64,000 nucleotides of DNA from Clostridium sp. BSD9I1 (GCF_900185645.1 NZ_FYAM01000023.1:930001-994000), one strand, 5' to 3'; shown: positions 1 through 8,961, numbered from the stretch's first letter. Notes: generated by a model not told the origin, from the letters alone. Numbers and translations: made by a program.

Positions 1-1204
1 AATCAGGATTTTTTTCTTTTATTACTGCTGTTGTTTTTTCTATTGATTCATTTAAAAGCTCTTCAAGGAATATAACTTCTCCCTTTCTAGTTGAAAGCTT
101 TCTGTCTGCAAATCTTACAAGTCCAAAACCTACATGTTTGCAATAATCTGCCCATTCCTTACCCATAAGTTTTAAAGTCGTAAATACCTGCTTAAAGTGC
201 AGTGATTGTTCAAGTCCTACTACATATATGCTCTTGTCAAAATCATATGTATTTTTTCTATATACAGCTGCTGCAAGGTCACGAGTGGCATATATAGTGG
301 CTCCGTCGGATTTCTTTATTATACATGGAGGCATATTGTAATCTTCAAGCATTACTACCTTTGCTCCATTACTTTCTGTAAGTAGACCGCATTTATCTAT
401 TTCTTCTATTACAGCATCCATTTTATCTCCATAGAAACTTTCTCCAGCATAGGAGTCAAATTCTACGTTTAACATTTCATATACTTTATTGAACTCTTTA
501 AGACTTAAATCTCTAAATCTCTTCCAAAGTCTTACTTCTTCCTCTGATCCGTCTTCTAATTTTTTAAAGTGCATTCTTCCTTCTTCTTCTAAAGAAGGAT
601 CCTTTTCTGCTTCATCATGGAATTTTACATATATTCTAAGCAGCTCTTTAATAGGTTCTTTTTCTAATGCTTCTTCATCTACCCATCTTTTATAAGCAGA
701 AATAAGCTTTCCAAATTGAGTTCCCCAGTCACCTAAGTGATTGATTCTAGTACAATTATATCCTTCAAAACTCAATATTTTATAAAGAGAATTTCCTATA
801 GATGTACTAAATAAATGTCCTACGTGGAAAGGCTTTGCTATATTTGGAGATGAGTACTCCACTGCTACATTTTTACCTTCACCTGAATTTGTTTTACCAT
901 AGTTTTCTTTTTCGCTTAATATTTTTTCTAAGGTATTTTGAGTGAATACTGATTTATCCACAAAGAAGTTTAAGTATGGACCCATAGTTTCTATTCTTTC
1001 AAACCCTTCTTTGTTTATATTAGTTTTTAGCTCTTCAGCTATTAAATTTGGTGCCTTTCTGAGCACCTTTGAAAGCTGAAAGCATGGGAATGCATAATCT
1101 CCCATTTCTGGTCTAGGTGGAATTTCTATTAATGCTTCTATTTTTTCTTCTGGCATATCTACATGTTCTTTAATTCTTTTTACTAAAGTATTTTTAAAAT
1201 CCAT
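1..1204 (-). CDS. argS: Arginyl-tRNA synthetase, truncated at the window edge
   Basis: Class I aminoacyl-tRNA synthetase that charges tRNA-Arg in the cytoplasm. The frame is open from an ATG at 1204 to the window edge, giving about 401 N-terminal residues with the C-terminal part outside the window. Translation begins [20 protein letters not shown] and contains the class I HIGH-type signature as [20 protein letters not shown] near residue 120, followed by [18 protein letters not shown], which is typical of ArgS. A GGAGGTAGT ribosome site precedes the ATG. A T-box leader lies directly upstream on the same strand, which fits amino-acid-responsive control. Identity is very secure; only the missing end limits the call. 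Confidence 0.96.
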   Translation of the reverse strand, partial: MDFKNTLVKRIKEHVDMPEEKIEALIEIPPRPEMGDYAFPCFQLSKVLRKAPNLIAEELKTNINKEGFERIETMGPYLNFFVDKSVFTQNTLEKILSEKENYGKTNSGEGKNVAVEYSSPNIAKPFHVGHLFSTSIGNSLYKILSFEGYNCTRINHLGDWGTQFGKLISAYKRWVDEEALEKEPIKELLRIYVKFHDEAEKDPSLEEEGRMHFKKLEDGSEEEVRLWKRFRDLSLKEFNKVYEMLNVEFDSYAGESFYGDKMDAVIEEIDKCGLLTESNGAKVVMLEDYNMPPCIIKKSDGATIYATRDLAAAVYRKNTYDFDKSIYVVGLEQSLHFKQVFTTLKLMGKEWADYCKHVGFGLVRFADRKLSTRKGEVIFLEELLNESIEKTTAVIKEKNPD

Positions 1205-1269
1205 ATATGTACTACCTCCATTTATTATTATTTTTACCACATATATCATTTATTATAATGCTATATCAC

Positions 1270-1530
1270 AAAAACCCGTCCTGTAAAAAAACAGAGACGG
1301 GTAAATTCCGCGGTACCACTCTAATTGACTAATGTCCACTCCAAATTTTAACGCAAACTTGCGATTTATCTTACTTTCATAAGTACTGATTTTAGATAAA
1401 CTTCTCCAAGGCTCTCTTCCTTTTTACTTTCTTGTAGACTCTCACCATACTCTACTCGCTTTAAAGAACTTTATAAAAAGTACTTTCCTTTTCATAGAAT
1501 TTATATTATTTCCTTTTAAGTTACATTTTA
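1270..1530 (-). promoter_or_regulatory. T-box riboswitch leader of argS
   Basis: On the minus strand the leader carries the conserved T-box AGTGGTACCGCGGAA (complement of 1306-1320), the segment that pairs with the free CCA end of uncharged tRNA. It is followed by a GC-rich hairpin with arms CCCGTC/GACGGG and a T-tract (1270-1301), which is the intrinsic terminator. Stem I features (AGTA and GGTGAGAG motifs) lie around 1440-1480. The gene identity implies tRNA-Arg as ligand; I could not place the specifier codon with confidence. The 5' limit is approximate. Confidence 0.9.
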
Positions 1531-1763
1531 TTATATTATCATTTTTCTTATATTGTCAATATCATATATTATAATTTATCTATAAAAAGTAAACAACTAC
1601 ACAAGTATGCTCATAATTATAATTACATTTCTTTTTATTAAAAAAACACCATAACCTCAGCTCATAATTTGATATTTTTTATAAAAATATAGTTTTTTAT
1701 GTAGAAAAGTACTAAAATAAAGATTGTACATTTAATATAATTCTTAAAGAAAGAGGTGTTCTA

Positions 1764-2120
1764 GTGAAACTTTTAAGACAATTAGCTATTATTCTTATAA
1801 TAGGCTATTTGGGAGAACTAATACATACCGTTTTTCATTTGACAATCCCAGGAAATGTTATAGGTATGTCAATTTTATTTGCCTGTCTTTATAAAGGCAT
1901 TATAAAAGTGACTATGATTGATAAAATCACAGCTTTTTTATTGGACCATTTAGCCTTCTTTTTTATACCTGCCGGAGTAGGTATACTTACTTGTTTACCT
2001 TTATTAAAAAGCAAATGGATGAGCTTTATTATAATTTGTCTTATAACAACTGTATTAATTATAGTTGTTACAGGTTGGACTATCCAATTGTATATAAGGA
2101 GGGTTGAGAAAGATGACTGA
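1764..2120 (+). CDS. lrgA: LrgA/CidA-family holin-like membrane protein
   Basis: Small integral membrane protein of the LrgA/CidA family (118 residues, usual length), with four hydrophobic segments and the family core IPGNVIGMSILFACL near residue 30 and FFFIPAGVGIL near residue 70. LrgA/CidA proteins work with LrgB/CidB partners in murein hydrolase control or, in some bacteria, pyruvate or other small-molecule transport. The start is GTG at 1764 with AAAGAGGTG upstream. The stop overlaps the next gene by 8 nt, so the two are translationally coupled. Confidence 0.88.
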   Translation: MKLLRQLAIILIIGYLGELIHTVFHLTIPGNVIGMSILFACLYKGIIKVTMIDKITAFLLDHLAFFFIPAGVGILTCLPLLKSKWMSFIIICLITTVLIIVVTGWTIQLYIRRVEKDD

Positions 2121-2802
2121 ACTTTTAAACTCTCCTATGACTGGAGTGCTCATATCATTAATATGCTTTGAGCTGGGTTTATATATATACCATAAGACTA
2201 AAATACCATTTTTTAATCCATTATTAATAGCAATTATTTTAGTTATATTTATAATTAGACTTTTTAATATTAGTTTAGATTCCTTTAATATCGGGGGTAA
2301 CCTCATAAGCTTCTTTTTAGGCCCTGCAACAGTTGTACTTGCAGTACCTTTGTATCATAAACTTGATCTTATTAAAAAGTACTTTACTCCCATACTTTTA
2401 GGAGTAACAGTTGGATCAATTACAGCAATGTTTAGCATATATTATATATCTAAATTATTTGGACTTAACGATGAGCTTACATTTTCCTTAGTACCTAAAT
2501 CTATAACAACGCCTATTGGAATAGAGGTTTCCAAGGTAATAGGAGGGATCCCTGCTATTACTGTAGCTGCTATTATACTTACAGGTATTATAGGCGCAGT
2601 TATCGCTCCTTTAGTTTGTAAAGTATTTAAAATAAAAAATAAAATTGCTATAGGAATATCTATAGGTACAGCATCTCATGCTATAGGAACTACTAAAGCA
2701 ATTGAGATGGGAGAAACAGAAGGTGCAATGTCAAGCCTTGCTATTGGAATTGCTGGTATAATGACCTCTATTTTGGCTCCAATTTTAATTAGCATGTTGT
2801 AG
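2113..2802 (+). CDS. lrgB: LrgB/CidB-family membrane protein
   Basis: Partner of LrgA: a polytopic membrane protein with about seven hydrophobic segments. Family hallmarks are FFLGPATVVLAVPLY near residue 70, LVPKSITTPIGIEVS near residue 125 and GIGTASHAIGTTKA-type sequence near residue 190. I chose ATG 2113 (MTELLNSPMTG) because AGGAGGG lies 9 nt upstream; an in-frame TTG at 2104 sits too close to that site. Together with the preceding gene it forms a two-gene operon ending just before a long palindromic repeat (2811). Confidence 0.9.
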   Translation: MTELLNSPMTGVLISLICFELGLYIYHKTKIPFFNPLLIAIILVIFIIRLFNISLDSFNIGGNLISFFLGPATVVLAVPLYHKLDLIKKYFTPILLGVTVGSITAMFSIYYISKLFGLNDELTFSLVPKSITTPIGIEVSKVIGGIPAITVAAIILTGIIGAVIAPLVCKVFKIKNKIAIGISIGTASHAIGTTKAIEMGETEGAMSSLAIGIAGIMTSILAPILISML

Positions 2803-2810
2803 ATAATTAC

Positions 2811-3041
2811 GGCATTTTTAATGTTGCCTCCCGTATGGGATTTCCATCTAGGAAAACGTTCATTTCGCTAAAAACGGCTAATATTTATAAATTTAAAATA
2901 CCTAAGCCTTCTAAACTCGCCTTAGCTCAGACAATAGAAGACTCTTAACGGTATTTTAAATTTATAAATAAAACCGTTTTAAAGCTCATTCAATGTTTTC
3001 TACGATGCAAATCCCATACTACATTCAACATTAAAAATGCC
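2811..3041. repeat. Dispersed long-palindrome element, copy A
   Basis: Begins 9 nt after the lrgB stop. The perfect 16-nt terminal inverted repeats are GGCATTTTTAATGTTG and CAACATTAAAAATGCC. Inside are long complementary arms (AACGGCT...TTTATAAATTTAAAATACC against TATTTTAAATTTATAAATAAAACCGTT) around an apical hairpin. The apical stem read on the minus strand is AGTCTTC/GAAGGCT, seven pairs with one G-U, enclosing the family loop. No protein is encoded. See copies B-G. Confidence 0.85.
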
Positions 3042-3110
3042 TTCATTTCAAGATTTAGCACACAAAATAATCAGTACATTCAATAAATCAAATAACAACT
3101 CTAACGTATT

Positions 3111-3575
3111 TTAATTCTTTACTTCTATTTTAAATGAAAATGAAGAAGTATGTGTTTCGTCCCATTGACCATTAATTTCATAAACATATATCCCTGTTTC
3201 ATTAGGTGCATAAAAAAATCCTTCTTTTGTTCCTTTCAATGTTTTTTCAGAAACAATTTTCCCATTTCTCCAAGAAATAAGTGAAATGTTTTTTGGTTTC
3301 AAAAAAACATCAAAACTAAAAAATACTTTTCCATTGGACTCTATAATTACAGGTTGTATATTTTTTACGCTCTCTTCAGGAGGTAATCCTAAAACACTAT
3401 TTCCACCTTTACCTTTATTAAACCATGCATATGTAGATGGAATAACTTTGATTTCTGAATTATTATATTTTATTAATGGAATAGGTACCTTTCCTGGCAA
3501 CTTAAAAGTCTCGAAACATAAAATTGAAATTGCTAAAACAAAAATCATCCCTAAAATCATCAACAATTTTTTCAA
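3111..3575 (-). CDS. Hypothetical exported or membrane-anchored protein
   Basis: 154-residue protein starting with a TTG preceded by AAGAAGG. An N-terminal hydrophobic stretch (LLMILGMIFVLAISILCF, residues 4-21) is a signal peptide or anchor. The remainder is a small beta-rich extracytoplasmic domain: VFFSFDVFLKPKNISLISW, then FFYAPNETGIYVYEINGQWD near the C-terminus. That pattern resembles Ig-like folds of other clostridial exported proteins, but I do not recognise a named family. It lies between two copies of the palindromic repeat family and is read on the minus strand. Confidence 0.65.
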   Translation of the reverse strand: MKKLLMILGMIFVLAISILCFETFKLPGKVPIPLIKYNNSEIKVIPSTYAWFNKGKGGNSVLGLPPEESVKNIQPVIIESNGKVFFSFDVFLKPKNISLISWRNGKIVSEKTLKGTKEGFFYAPNETGIYVYEINGQWDETHTSSFSFKIEVKN

Positions 3576-3626
3576 TATTTAAACCTTCTTATCATATAAA
3601 TTTCATTAAGTTTGTAAATATGAGTG

Positions 3627-3928
3627 ATATTTTTAATGTTGAATATATAGTATAGGATTTGCATTGTAGAAAGCATTGAACAAGCAACTAGAAGGTCTTT
3701 ATTTCCGAATTTAAAGCACCGTTAAGAATTTTCTACTGTCTGAGCGACAGCGAGTTTAGAAAATTTAGGTGATTCAAATTCAGAAATAATTAGAGCTTCT
3801 TTGCGCAGTGAACGGTTGCATGATTTATAGAAATCTCTGATTTCATTATAAATCAGCACATCTCAGGATACTGAGATGTTTCATTAATTATGCAAATTCT
3901 ATACGACCAATTCAATACTAAAAATGCC
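3627..3928. repeat. Dispersed palindrome element, copy B (composite)
   Basis: Starts ATTTTTAATGTTGAA and ends TTCAATACTAAAAATGCC. The central hairpin at 3727-3765 has a 7-bp stem AATTTTC/GAAAATT around the family loop containing CTGTCTGAGCGACAG. The right half has a second module shared only with copy C: GAACGGTTGCATGATTTATA, then TATAAATCAGCACATCTCAG and a small hairpin CATCTCAGgatactGAGATG. The right end overlaps the 3' end of the minus-strand PAP2 gene and supplies its last codons and stop. Confidence 0.85.
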
Positions 3929-4619
3929 TAGCATTTTTCTTATAATATGAGTATCTATGGAAAATTATGTTTAGTGCTGACCAAAAGGCACCAGCCGACC
4001 ATCCTGCTAGTACATCACTTAAATAATGTACTCTTAAATACACTCTGCTTAATCCTATAGCTATAGCTAGCATTATTAATAAAGTCGCAAAAACCCATCT
4101 TATGGTCATACCCTTTAGATGAATCAATATAAGATAAGAAGCTATTATTGCCAGTGTCATAAAAATCATAGCATGTCCACTTGGCAAACTATACCCATGC
4201 ACTTCTATAATTCTTATATCTGGCCTATTTCTTTTAAAAAATGCCTTTAAAGCCTCATTTAAAAGCCATACCCCTAAAATATTCAAGGATAAAAATGCTG
4301 CCTCACTTTTAAGTTTTTTATAAATTAAGAATGAAGCTCCTAAAAGTGTGAGTATTATTACACCTGAAGAATTTCCAAGTGTAGTTATGCTGTATACTAT
4401 CTTACTTAGCAAAGGTGTCTCTATAGATTTTACAAAGTTTATAGCTACCTTATCTATAGCATAATTACCTCCATTTTCAAAATAATCTTCTATTATACTT
4501 AAAAATGCAAATAAAGATATAAATGATACTAAAACTCCCAAAACCAAGTACTTCCACCTTTCATCATGTTTCTTATATGTAGAAAATGAGTGCTTAAATC
4601 TTATAAAAAAACTTTTCAA
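3918..4619 (-). CDS. PAP2-superfamily membrane phosphatase
   Basis: Integral membrane phosphatase of the type-2 phosphatidic acid phosphatase superfamily (undecaprenyl-pyrophosphate or lipid phosphatase type). All three signature motifs are present: KAFFKRNRPD, SLPSGHAM and SRVYLRVHYLSDV, separated by hydrophobic helices. I chose a TTG start at 4619, preceded by GGGGGGAAGG; the longer open frame to 4703 would run through the terminator of the upstream gene. The length is 233 residues. The last residues HF and the stop come from the terminus of repeat copy B, so the natural 3' end may have been replaced. The substrate is not predictable. Confidence 0.87.
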   Translation of the reverse strand: MKSFFIRFKHSFSTYKKHDERWKYLVLGVLVSFISLFAFLSIIEDYFENGGNYAIDKVAINFVKSIETPLLSKIVYSITTLGNSSGVIILTLLGASFLIYKKLKSEAAFLSLNILGVWLLNEALKAFFKRNRPDIRIIEVHGYSLPSGHAMIFMTLAIIASYLILIHLKGMTIRWVFATLLIMLAIAIGLSRVYLRVHYLSDVLAGWSAGAFWSALNIIFHRYSYYKKNARHF

Positions 4620-4656
4620 TTGCCTTCCCCCCCAGATTATTCTATAACTATAATAC

Positions 4657-4688
4657 AAAAAATGCCATGTTCTTACAACATGACATTT
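4657..4688 (-). terminator. Intrinsic terminator after the GntR-RCK_C gene
   Basis: On the minus strand, AATGTCATGTTGTAAGAACATGGCATTTTTT forms a hairpin (AATGTCATGTT with AACATGGCATT) followed by a T-run. It lies between the regulator stop (4734) and the PAP2 start (4619). Confidence 0.75.
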
Positions 4689-4733
4689 AAAATTTCTCAT
4701 CATATAATTTTTAGCAGTTTATAAAATGCTTCA

Positions 4734-5375
4734 TTAACTCTCTACTTCTGAATATGCATTGTATATAAAATCATATACCTTATCATATACATTAGTTGTG
4801 CCTATAACCACTATTATATCCTCGTCTTTAAATACATAGTCAGGCCCTGGGGATACTACTATTTTCCCATTTCTTCTGTAAGCTAATAAAGTAGCACCAG
4901 TAGCTTGCCAAAATCTTAATTCGTTTATTTTCTTATTTAATACTTTACAGTCCTCTTTTATTTCAACCTCAATAAGAGTAAATGGGGTTATATTTTTAAA
5001 TCTATCAACAAAATCTAACACTTTTTCAAAATTCACTTCTATTTCTTCATCTAATTTTCTTTTTTTATCTATAAGGTCAAATATATTTTCTTTAACAGTT
5101 GCTAAATACTCAGTATCCTTATTTTTTTCTATAAACTTTTCGGCTGCTTGGATTGACATTATTTCTACACCACTGCCCTTTGTAGATAAAACAACATTCA
5201 TGTCTTCCAATAATGCTATTGCTCTTCTTATAGTTTCTGGAGATACATTGTACATACTAGCCAGCGTTGATCTTCCGCTTATCTTTTCAGTAGCTTTAAG
5301 TTCTCCAAGTACTATTTTATTTGCTATGTCTAGAGCTATATTTTTATATACCGCTCCGCCATGTGGATTTTTCAT
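4734..5375 (-). CDS. GntR-type regulator with RCK_C domain (BusR-like)
   Basis: 213-residue DNA-binding protein. Residues 10-75 form a GntR winged helix (ALDIANKIVLGELKATEKISGRSTLASMYNVSPETIRRAIALL). Residues 80-120 are a helical linker, and residues 130-210 form an RCK_C/TrkA_C domain (FTLIEVEIKEDCKVLNKKI...YVFKDEDIIVVIGT). The same architecture occurs in BusR, the c-di-AMP-responsive repressor of betaine uptake in lactic acid bacteria, so a role in potassium or osmotic homeostasis is inferred. It is a single gene ending in its own terminator; no transporter is adjacent, so the target is unknown. Confidence 0.85.
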   Translation of the reverse strand: MKNPHGGAVYKNIALDIANKIVLGELKATEKISGRSTLASMYNVSPETIRRAIALLEDMNVVLSTKGSGVEIMSIQAAEKFIEKNKDTEYLATVKENIFDLIDKKRKLDEEIEVNFEKVLDFVDRFKNITPFTLIEVEIKEDCKVLNKKINELRFWQATGATLLAYRRNGKIVVSPGPDYVFKDEDIIVVIGTTNVYDKVYDFIYNAYSEVES

Positions 5376-5469
5376 CTATATTCCTCCAATTTTCATTAGA
5401 AATGCTTTTTTACATGATTTCGTTATAAATCAGTACATCAAATATAATATATCAAAACCCACCAAATTT
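5376..5469. repeat. Relic of repeat module 2 in spacer
   Basis: The short spacer contains TGATTTCGTTATAAATCAG followed by TACATCA (5414-5440). This closely matches the GATTTCATTATAAATCAGCACATC segment seen in copies B and C of the dispersed repeat. It has no terminal arms and is probably a decayed fragment. Confidence 0.5.
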
Positions 5470-6591
5470 CTAGTGCTTTTCACATTTTTCAAAGTATTCT
5501 ATAGTTCCTCTATAAATTGCTCTTACAAAATAATCATCACTATCTTCATTAAATTCTTCTCTACTTAATCTTATAAGCTTTTGAATTATAGGAAATAACT
5601 GAATTCCATAAAGCTTCATGCACTCTTCTGGCTTTATTCCTGGCCATGCATTGCAGCTTACAACTGTTCTTCTAATTGAATTATTTACTCCTTCAGGAAT
5701 GTTTTTATATACTTCATCATTTTCATATATAACTGGTTTATCTAGTGTTCCTGTAGGTATTCCCTCTATAGCTTTTACCTGAATAGGATTTATATCAGTC
5801 AAATATGGATCAGCAGTTAAATCTAGTATAACAGCATCAGGCTTTAAATATCCTATAAGTTCATTATTTATGATATATTGCGAAGGATTATCTCTAGTTG
5901 ATGCATCAACCAATATATCTGTGTTCTTAAGTATCTTAATAAGCTCTTCTCTATCATTTGTTATACTTCTAGGAAGCATATTTACTATTACTCCCTTAGT
6001 ATTTAGCTTGTTCATCTTTTTATTCAGCTCTATGCTACCATACTTTCCTGCTGCCTTTGCTGCATAAAGCCCTACCATTCCCATACCTATTATAGATACA
6101 TTTATGCACTCTCTATCTGGATAATAAAAATTTGGCATTATCTTTGATAATTCATTAAAGGCCATTTCTATACCATTTCCAGAAGTACCATTATAATTTA
6201 CTACTATTCTTTCTAAAAAGTCATTTCGCAAGGAGTCCATTGAAATTCCAAATATATTTTTCTCCTTAAGCTTTCTTACCCTAGTATCTCTAGTAGGATA
6301 ATGAAGCATACTTACTAATGTTGAATTGTCATTCATAATATCTATTTCTTTAAACTCTGGGGATCTTAAAACCACTACTATATCCTTTTTATAACACTCT
6401 TCATTACTTACAAACCTTATATTTGGATTTACCTTCAAGTAATCCTCTTCTGTTATTCCCATTTTACTGCCATACTCTTCTTCTAAATAAAACATGCATT
6501 CTTCGTTTTTTAACATATTAAAAAATTCTGGTAAGAAATCTCTTTTTTCGTTTTCTTCTTTATGCATTCTTGGAAATCCTAAAGTTATCAT
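5470..6591 (-). CDS. Alanine dehydrogenase/PNT-family oxidoreductase
   Basis: 373-residue NAD(P)-dependent enzyme of the alanine dehydrogenase/pyridine nucleotide transhydrogenase superfamily, which also includes N5-(carboxyethyl)ornithine synthase. The N-terminal half has the substrate-domain pattern (MITLGFPRMHKEENEKR, then LVSMLHYPTRDTRVRKLKEK). A Rossmann motif VSIIGMGMVGLYAAKAAGKYG lies near residue 165 and DAVILDLTADPYLTDINP near residue 255. ATG 6591 is favoured by AAAAGGGTG upstream. It is divergent from the NodB-like/lysine aminomutase pair across a 14-bp inverted repeat, so a role in amino-acid metabolism is likely. The exact substrate cannot be read off. Confidence 0.72.
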   Translation of the reverse strand: MITLGFPRMHKEENEKRDFLPEFFNMLKNEECMFYLEEEYGSKMGITEEDYLKVNPNIRFVSNEECYKKDIVVVLRSPEFKEIDIMNDNSTLVSMLHYPTRDTRVRKLKEKNIFGISMDSLRNDFLERIVVNYNGTSGNGIEMAFNELSKIMPNFYYPDRECINVSIIGMGMVGLYAAKAAGKYGSIELNKKMNKLNTKGVIVNMLPRSITNDREELIKILKNTDILVDASTRDNPSQYIINNELIGYLKPDAVILDLTADPYLTDINPIQVKAIEGIPTGTLDKPVIYENDEVYKNIPEGVNNSIRRTVVSCNAWPGIKPEECMKLYGIQLFPIIQKLIRLSREEFNEDSDDYFVRAIYRGTIEYFEKCEKH

Positions 6592-6660
6592 ATTTATCAC
6601 CCTTTTCAAAATTTTTAAAAATATGCACTGAAATTTTTTGACAACCTAACACTTGTATTA

Positions 6661-6696
6661 TATAATTAAGTTGTTAATATATACAACTTAATTATA
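6661..6696. promoter_or_regulatory. Perfect 14-bp inverted repeat, candidate operator
   Basis: TATAATTAAGTTGT and ACAACTTAATTATA are exact reverse complements separated by 8 nt (TAATATAT). The site sits in the divergent spacer between the alanine dehydrogenase-family gene and the NodB-like/lysine aminomutase operon. No T-tract follows on either strand, so a protein-binding operator is more likely than a terminator. Confidence 0.6.
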
Positions 6697-6829
6697 CTTG
6701 CCAAGTTGTAATTTTTCAATACATTTATTTACATATTGGGAATTCATCTTATATTTTTTTGAATTTTGTGTAAATTATTCTAAGAATAAATAATTGTAAA
6801 TCAATAATTAATATAGAGGGGGTTTTTTT

Positions 6830-7627
6830 ATGGGTTACATAAAAGACTTTTTTAAAAAAGATGGATTTGATTTCGCCTTATCCATAGACTCAGAAGGGAC
6901 AAACTTCGATAAAAACTTAGAAAATAACGTTAAACACTTAGAAAGATTACTTAAGTTAAATACAGATAATGATGTATACACCATTCTTTTTATCACACCT
7001 TATTTTGCAGACATGCTTCATAAACTTAACTTAGTCCAGGTAATAAAAAAATACAAAGTAATTTTTGGTCTTCATATTCATCCAGATAATTTACCTGAAG
7101 AAATAAGTATGAACTGTCCATTTTTAAAAGAAAATGAGGAACTTTTAGCTTCATACAATTATGAAGAACAAAAAACTTTAATAAAATTATGTTTAGACTA
7201 CTTACATTCTAAAGAAATTGCTCCTATTGAAATATTTAGAGGTGGTTATTTCTCAATGGATGATAATACCGCTAAAGCATTAATAGAAGTAACAGATATA
7301 AAATACGAATCTCACAATATTTATCGCAGTCAATATAACATTACTGAAAATCTTTTAACACCTATTCCTGTTTACGCCTACGATGATGCTGAAGAACTTA
7401 GACTAGAATATTTTAACTCAGAAAAATTGAGCGAGCTTTTAGTAGATGCTATGGAAAATAATAAGAAAGCCTTAGCTATTACTCATAGCTATCTTCTAGA
7501 TCCTGAAGATTTCCACTATAAGAGAGATAATATATCTCCAGATATATATACTCGTTTAAATAACTTATTAAAAATGATAAAAATTTACAAGCAAACTATA
7601 GAACCAATTGAAAGTTCAGAATTCTAA
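6830..7627 (+). CDS. NodB-like polysaccharide deacetylase-fold protein
   Basis: 265-residue soluble protein with a divergent NodB/polysaccharide deacetylase pattern. FALSIDSEG (residues 15-23) corresponds to the Asp-containing first motif, LHIHPDN (near residue 81) to the H-x-H zinc motif, [12 protein letters not shown] (near residue 140) to the R-x-G-Y motif, and [13 protein letters not shown] (near residue 210) to the final His motif. There is no signal peptide, so it acts in the cytoplasm, which is unusual for cell-wall deacetylases. The ATG follows AGAGGGGG. It ends 16 nt before lysine 2,3-aminomutase, so the two are co-transcribed and functionally linked in an unknown way. Confidence 0.65.
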   Translation: MGYIKDFFKKDGFDFALSIDSEGTNFDKNLENNVKHLERLLKLNTDNDVYTILFITPYFADMLHKLNLVQVIKKYKVIFGLHIHPDNLPEEISMNCPFLKENEELLASYNYEEQKTLIKLCLDYLHSKEIAPIEIFRGGYFSMDDNTAKALIEVTDIKYESHNIYRSQYNITENLLTPIPVYAYDDAEELRLEYFNSEKLSELLVDAMENNKKALAITHSYLLDPEDFHYKRDNISPDIYTRLNNLLKMIKIYKQTIEPIESSEF

Positions 7628-7643
7628 AAGGAGAGTGAATTGT

Positions 7644-8924
7644 ATGATAAATTATAAAGATATAGAGTTATGGAAAGATGTAACAGAAGAACAGTGGAAT
7701 GATTGGAAATGGCAGGTAAAAAATAGAATTACCTCAGTAGAACAATTAAAAAAAGTTATAAATATTCTTCCTGAAGAAGAAAATGCTATAGATAAGTGCT
7801 TAAAGACATTGAGAATGGGAATCTCTCCCTATTATGCAACTTTGATAAATCCAAATGATCCTCAAGATCCTGTGAGAAAACAAGCTGTACCTACAATACA
7901 CGAATTAAATTTTTCAACAGCTGATATGAATGACCCACTTCATGAGGATGCTTCTTCACCAGTGCCAGGACTTACTCATGCTTATCCAGATAGAGTATTA
8001 CTTTTAGTAACAGATATGTGTTCTATGTATTGTAGACACTGCACTAGAAGAAGATTTGCAGGACATAAGGATGATTCCATGCCTCAAGATAGAATAGATA
8101 AAGCTATAGAATATATAAGAAATACTCCAGTGGTTAGAGATGTGTTACTTTCTGGTGGAGATGCTCTTATGATAAGTGATGAAAAACTTGAATATATATT
8201 AAAAAAGCTTAGAGAAATTCCCCATGTGGAAATCATAAGACTTGGTACAAGGACGCCGGTAGTTAATCCTATGAGAATCACTGATGATTTGGTTAACATG
8301 CTAAAGAAATATCATCCAATTTGGATTAATACCCACTTTAATCATCCAAATGAAATAACAAAAGATTCAATAGAAGCCTGTGAAAAGCTAGCTAATGTTG
8401 GAATTCCTCTAGGAAATCAAACAGTACTTCTAAGAGGCATAAATGATTGTATCCATATTCAAAAGGACTTAGTTCATAAACTTGTGAAAATGAGAGTTAG
8501 ACCTTATTATCTTTATCAATGCGATTTATCTCAAGGTATAGAGCATTTTAGAACCAAAGTTTCTAAAGGGATAGAAATTATCGAAGGATTACGCGGTCAT
8601 ACTTCTGGATATGCTGTTCCTACATTTGTTGTAGATGCTCCAGGGGGTGGAGGTAAAATACCCGTAATGCCTCAATACTTAATAAGTCAATCACCAAATA
8701 AAATTGTGCTTAGAAATTATGAAGGCGTTATAACTACTTATACTGAGCCAAAACATTCAGAAGACTCTACCTGTCATTGTCCTGTATGTAGTACTTCTGA
8801 AGAAACAACTACTGATACCGGAGTATCTTCTTTATTCCATGGAAAGAAAATTAATTTAGAACCTAAATCCTTGGATAGAAAAAAGAGAATTACTGAATAT
8901 AAAAAACACTCTCACCATAATTAA
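7644..8924 (+). CDS. kamA: L-lysine 2,3-aminomutase (radical SAM, PLP)
   Basis: Converts L-lysine to L-beta-lysine using S-adenosylmethionine, a [4Fe-4S] cluster and PLP. The product enters lysine fermentation or compatible-solute synthesis. Length is 426 residues; the Clostridium subterminale enzyme has 416. The cluster motif CSMYCRHC places cysteines at 126, 130 and 133, one off the known enzyme. The aspartates that read the substrate amino groups are kept (YQCDLSQG and [11 protein letters not shown]), which argues for lysine rather than glutamate aminomutase. A C-terminal CHCPVC zinc motif is present. ATG 7644 follows AAAAGGAGAGTG. No acetyltransferase (ablB) or 5,6-aminomutase gene is adjacent, so the fate of beta-lysine is open. 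Confidence 0.94.
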   Translation: MINYKDIELWKDVTEEQWNDWKWQVKNRITSVEQLKKVINILPEEENAIDKCLKTLRMGISPYYATLINPNDPQDPVRKQAVPTIHELNFSTADMNDPLHEDASSPVPGLTHAYPDRVLLLVTDMCSMYCRHCTRRRFAGHKDDSMPQDRIDKAIEYIRNTPVVRDVLLSGGDALMISDEKLEYILKKLREIPHVEIIRLGTRTPVVNPMRITDDLVNMLKKYHPIWINTHFNHPNEITKDSIEACEKLANVGIPLGNQTVLLRGINDCIHIQKDLVHKLVKMRVRPYYLYQCDLSQGIEHFRTKVSKGIEIIEGLRGHTSGYAVPTFVVDAPGGGGKIPVMPQYLISQSPNKIVLRNYEGVITTYTEPKHSEDSTCHCPVCSTSEETTTDTGVSSLFHGKKINLEPKSLDRKKRITEYKKHSHHN

Positions 8925-8926
8925 AC

Positions 8927-8960
8927 AAAAAGCTCTATCCTTTGAAAGATAGAGCTTTTT
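8927..8960. terminator. Bidirectional intrinsic terminator
   Basis: AAAAAGCTCTATC/GATAGAGCTTTTT hairpin with A- and T-runs on the two sides, between the convergent lysine aminomutase and chemoreceptor genes. It can serve both. Confidence 0.9.
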
Positions 8961-8961
8961 A

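Noticed and set aside
7644-8924. KamA as glutamate 2,3-aminomutase
   Set aside because: Both aspartates that bind the lysine amino group are retained (CDLSQG and VDAPGGGG).
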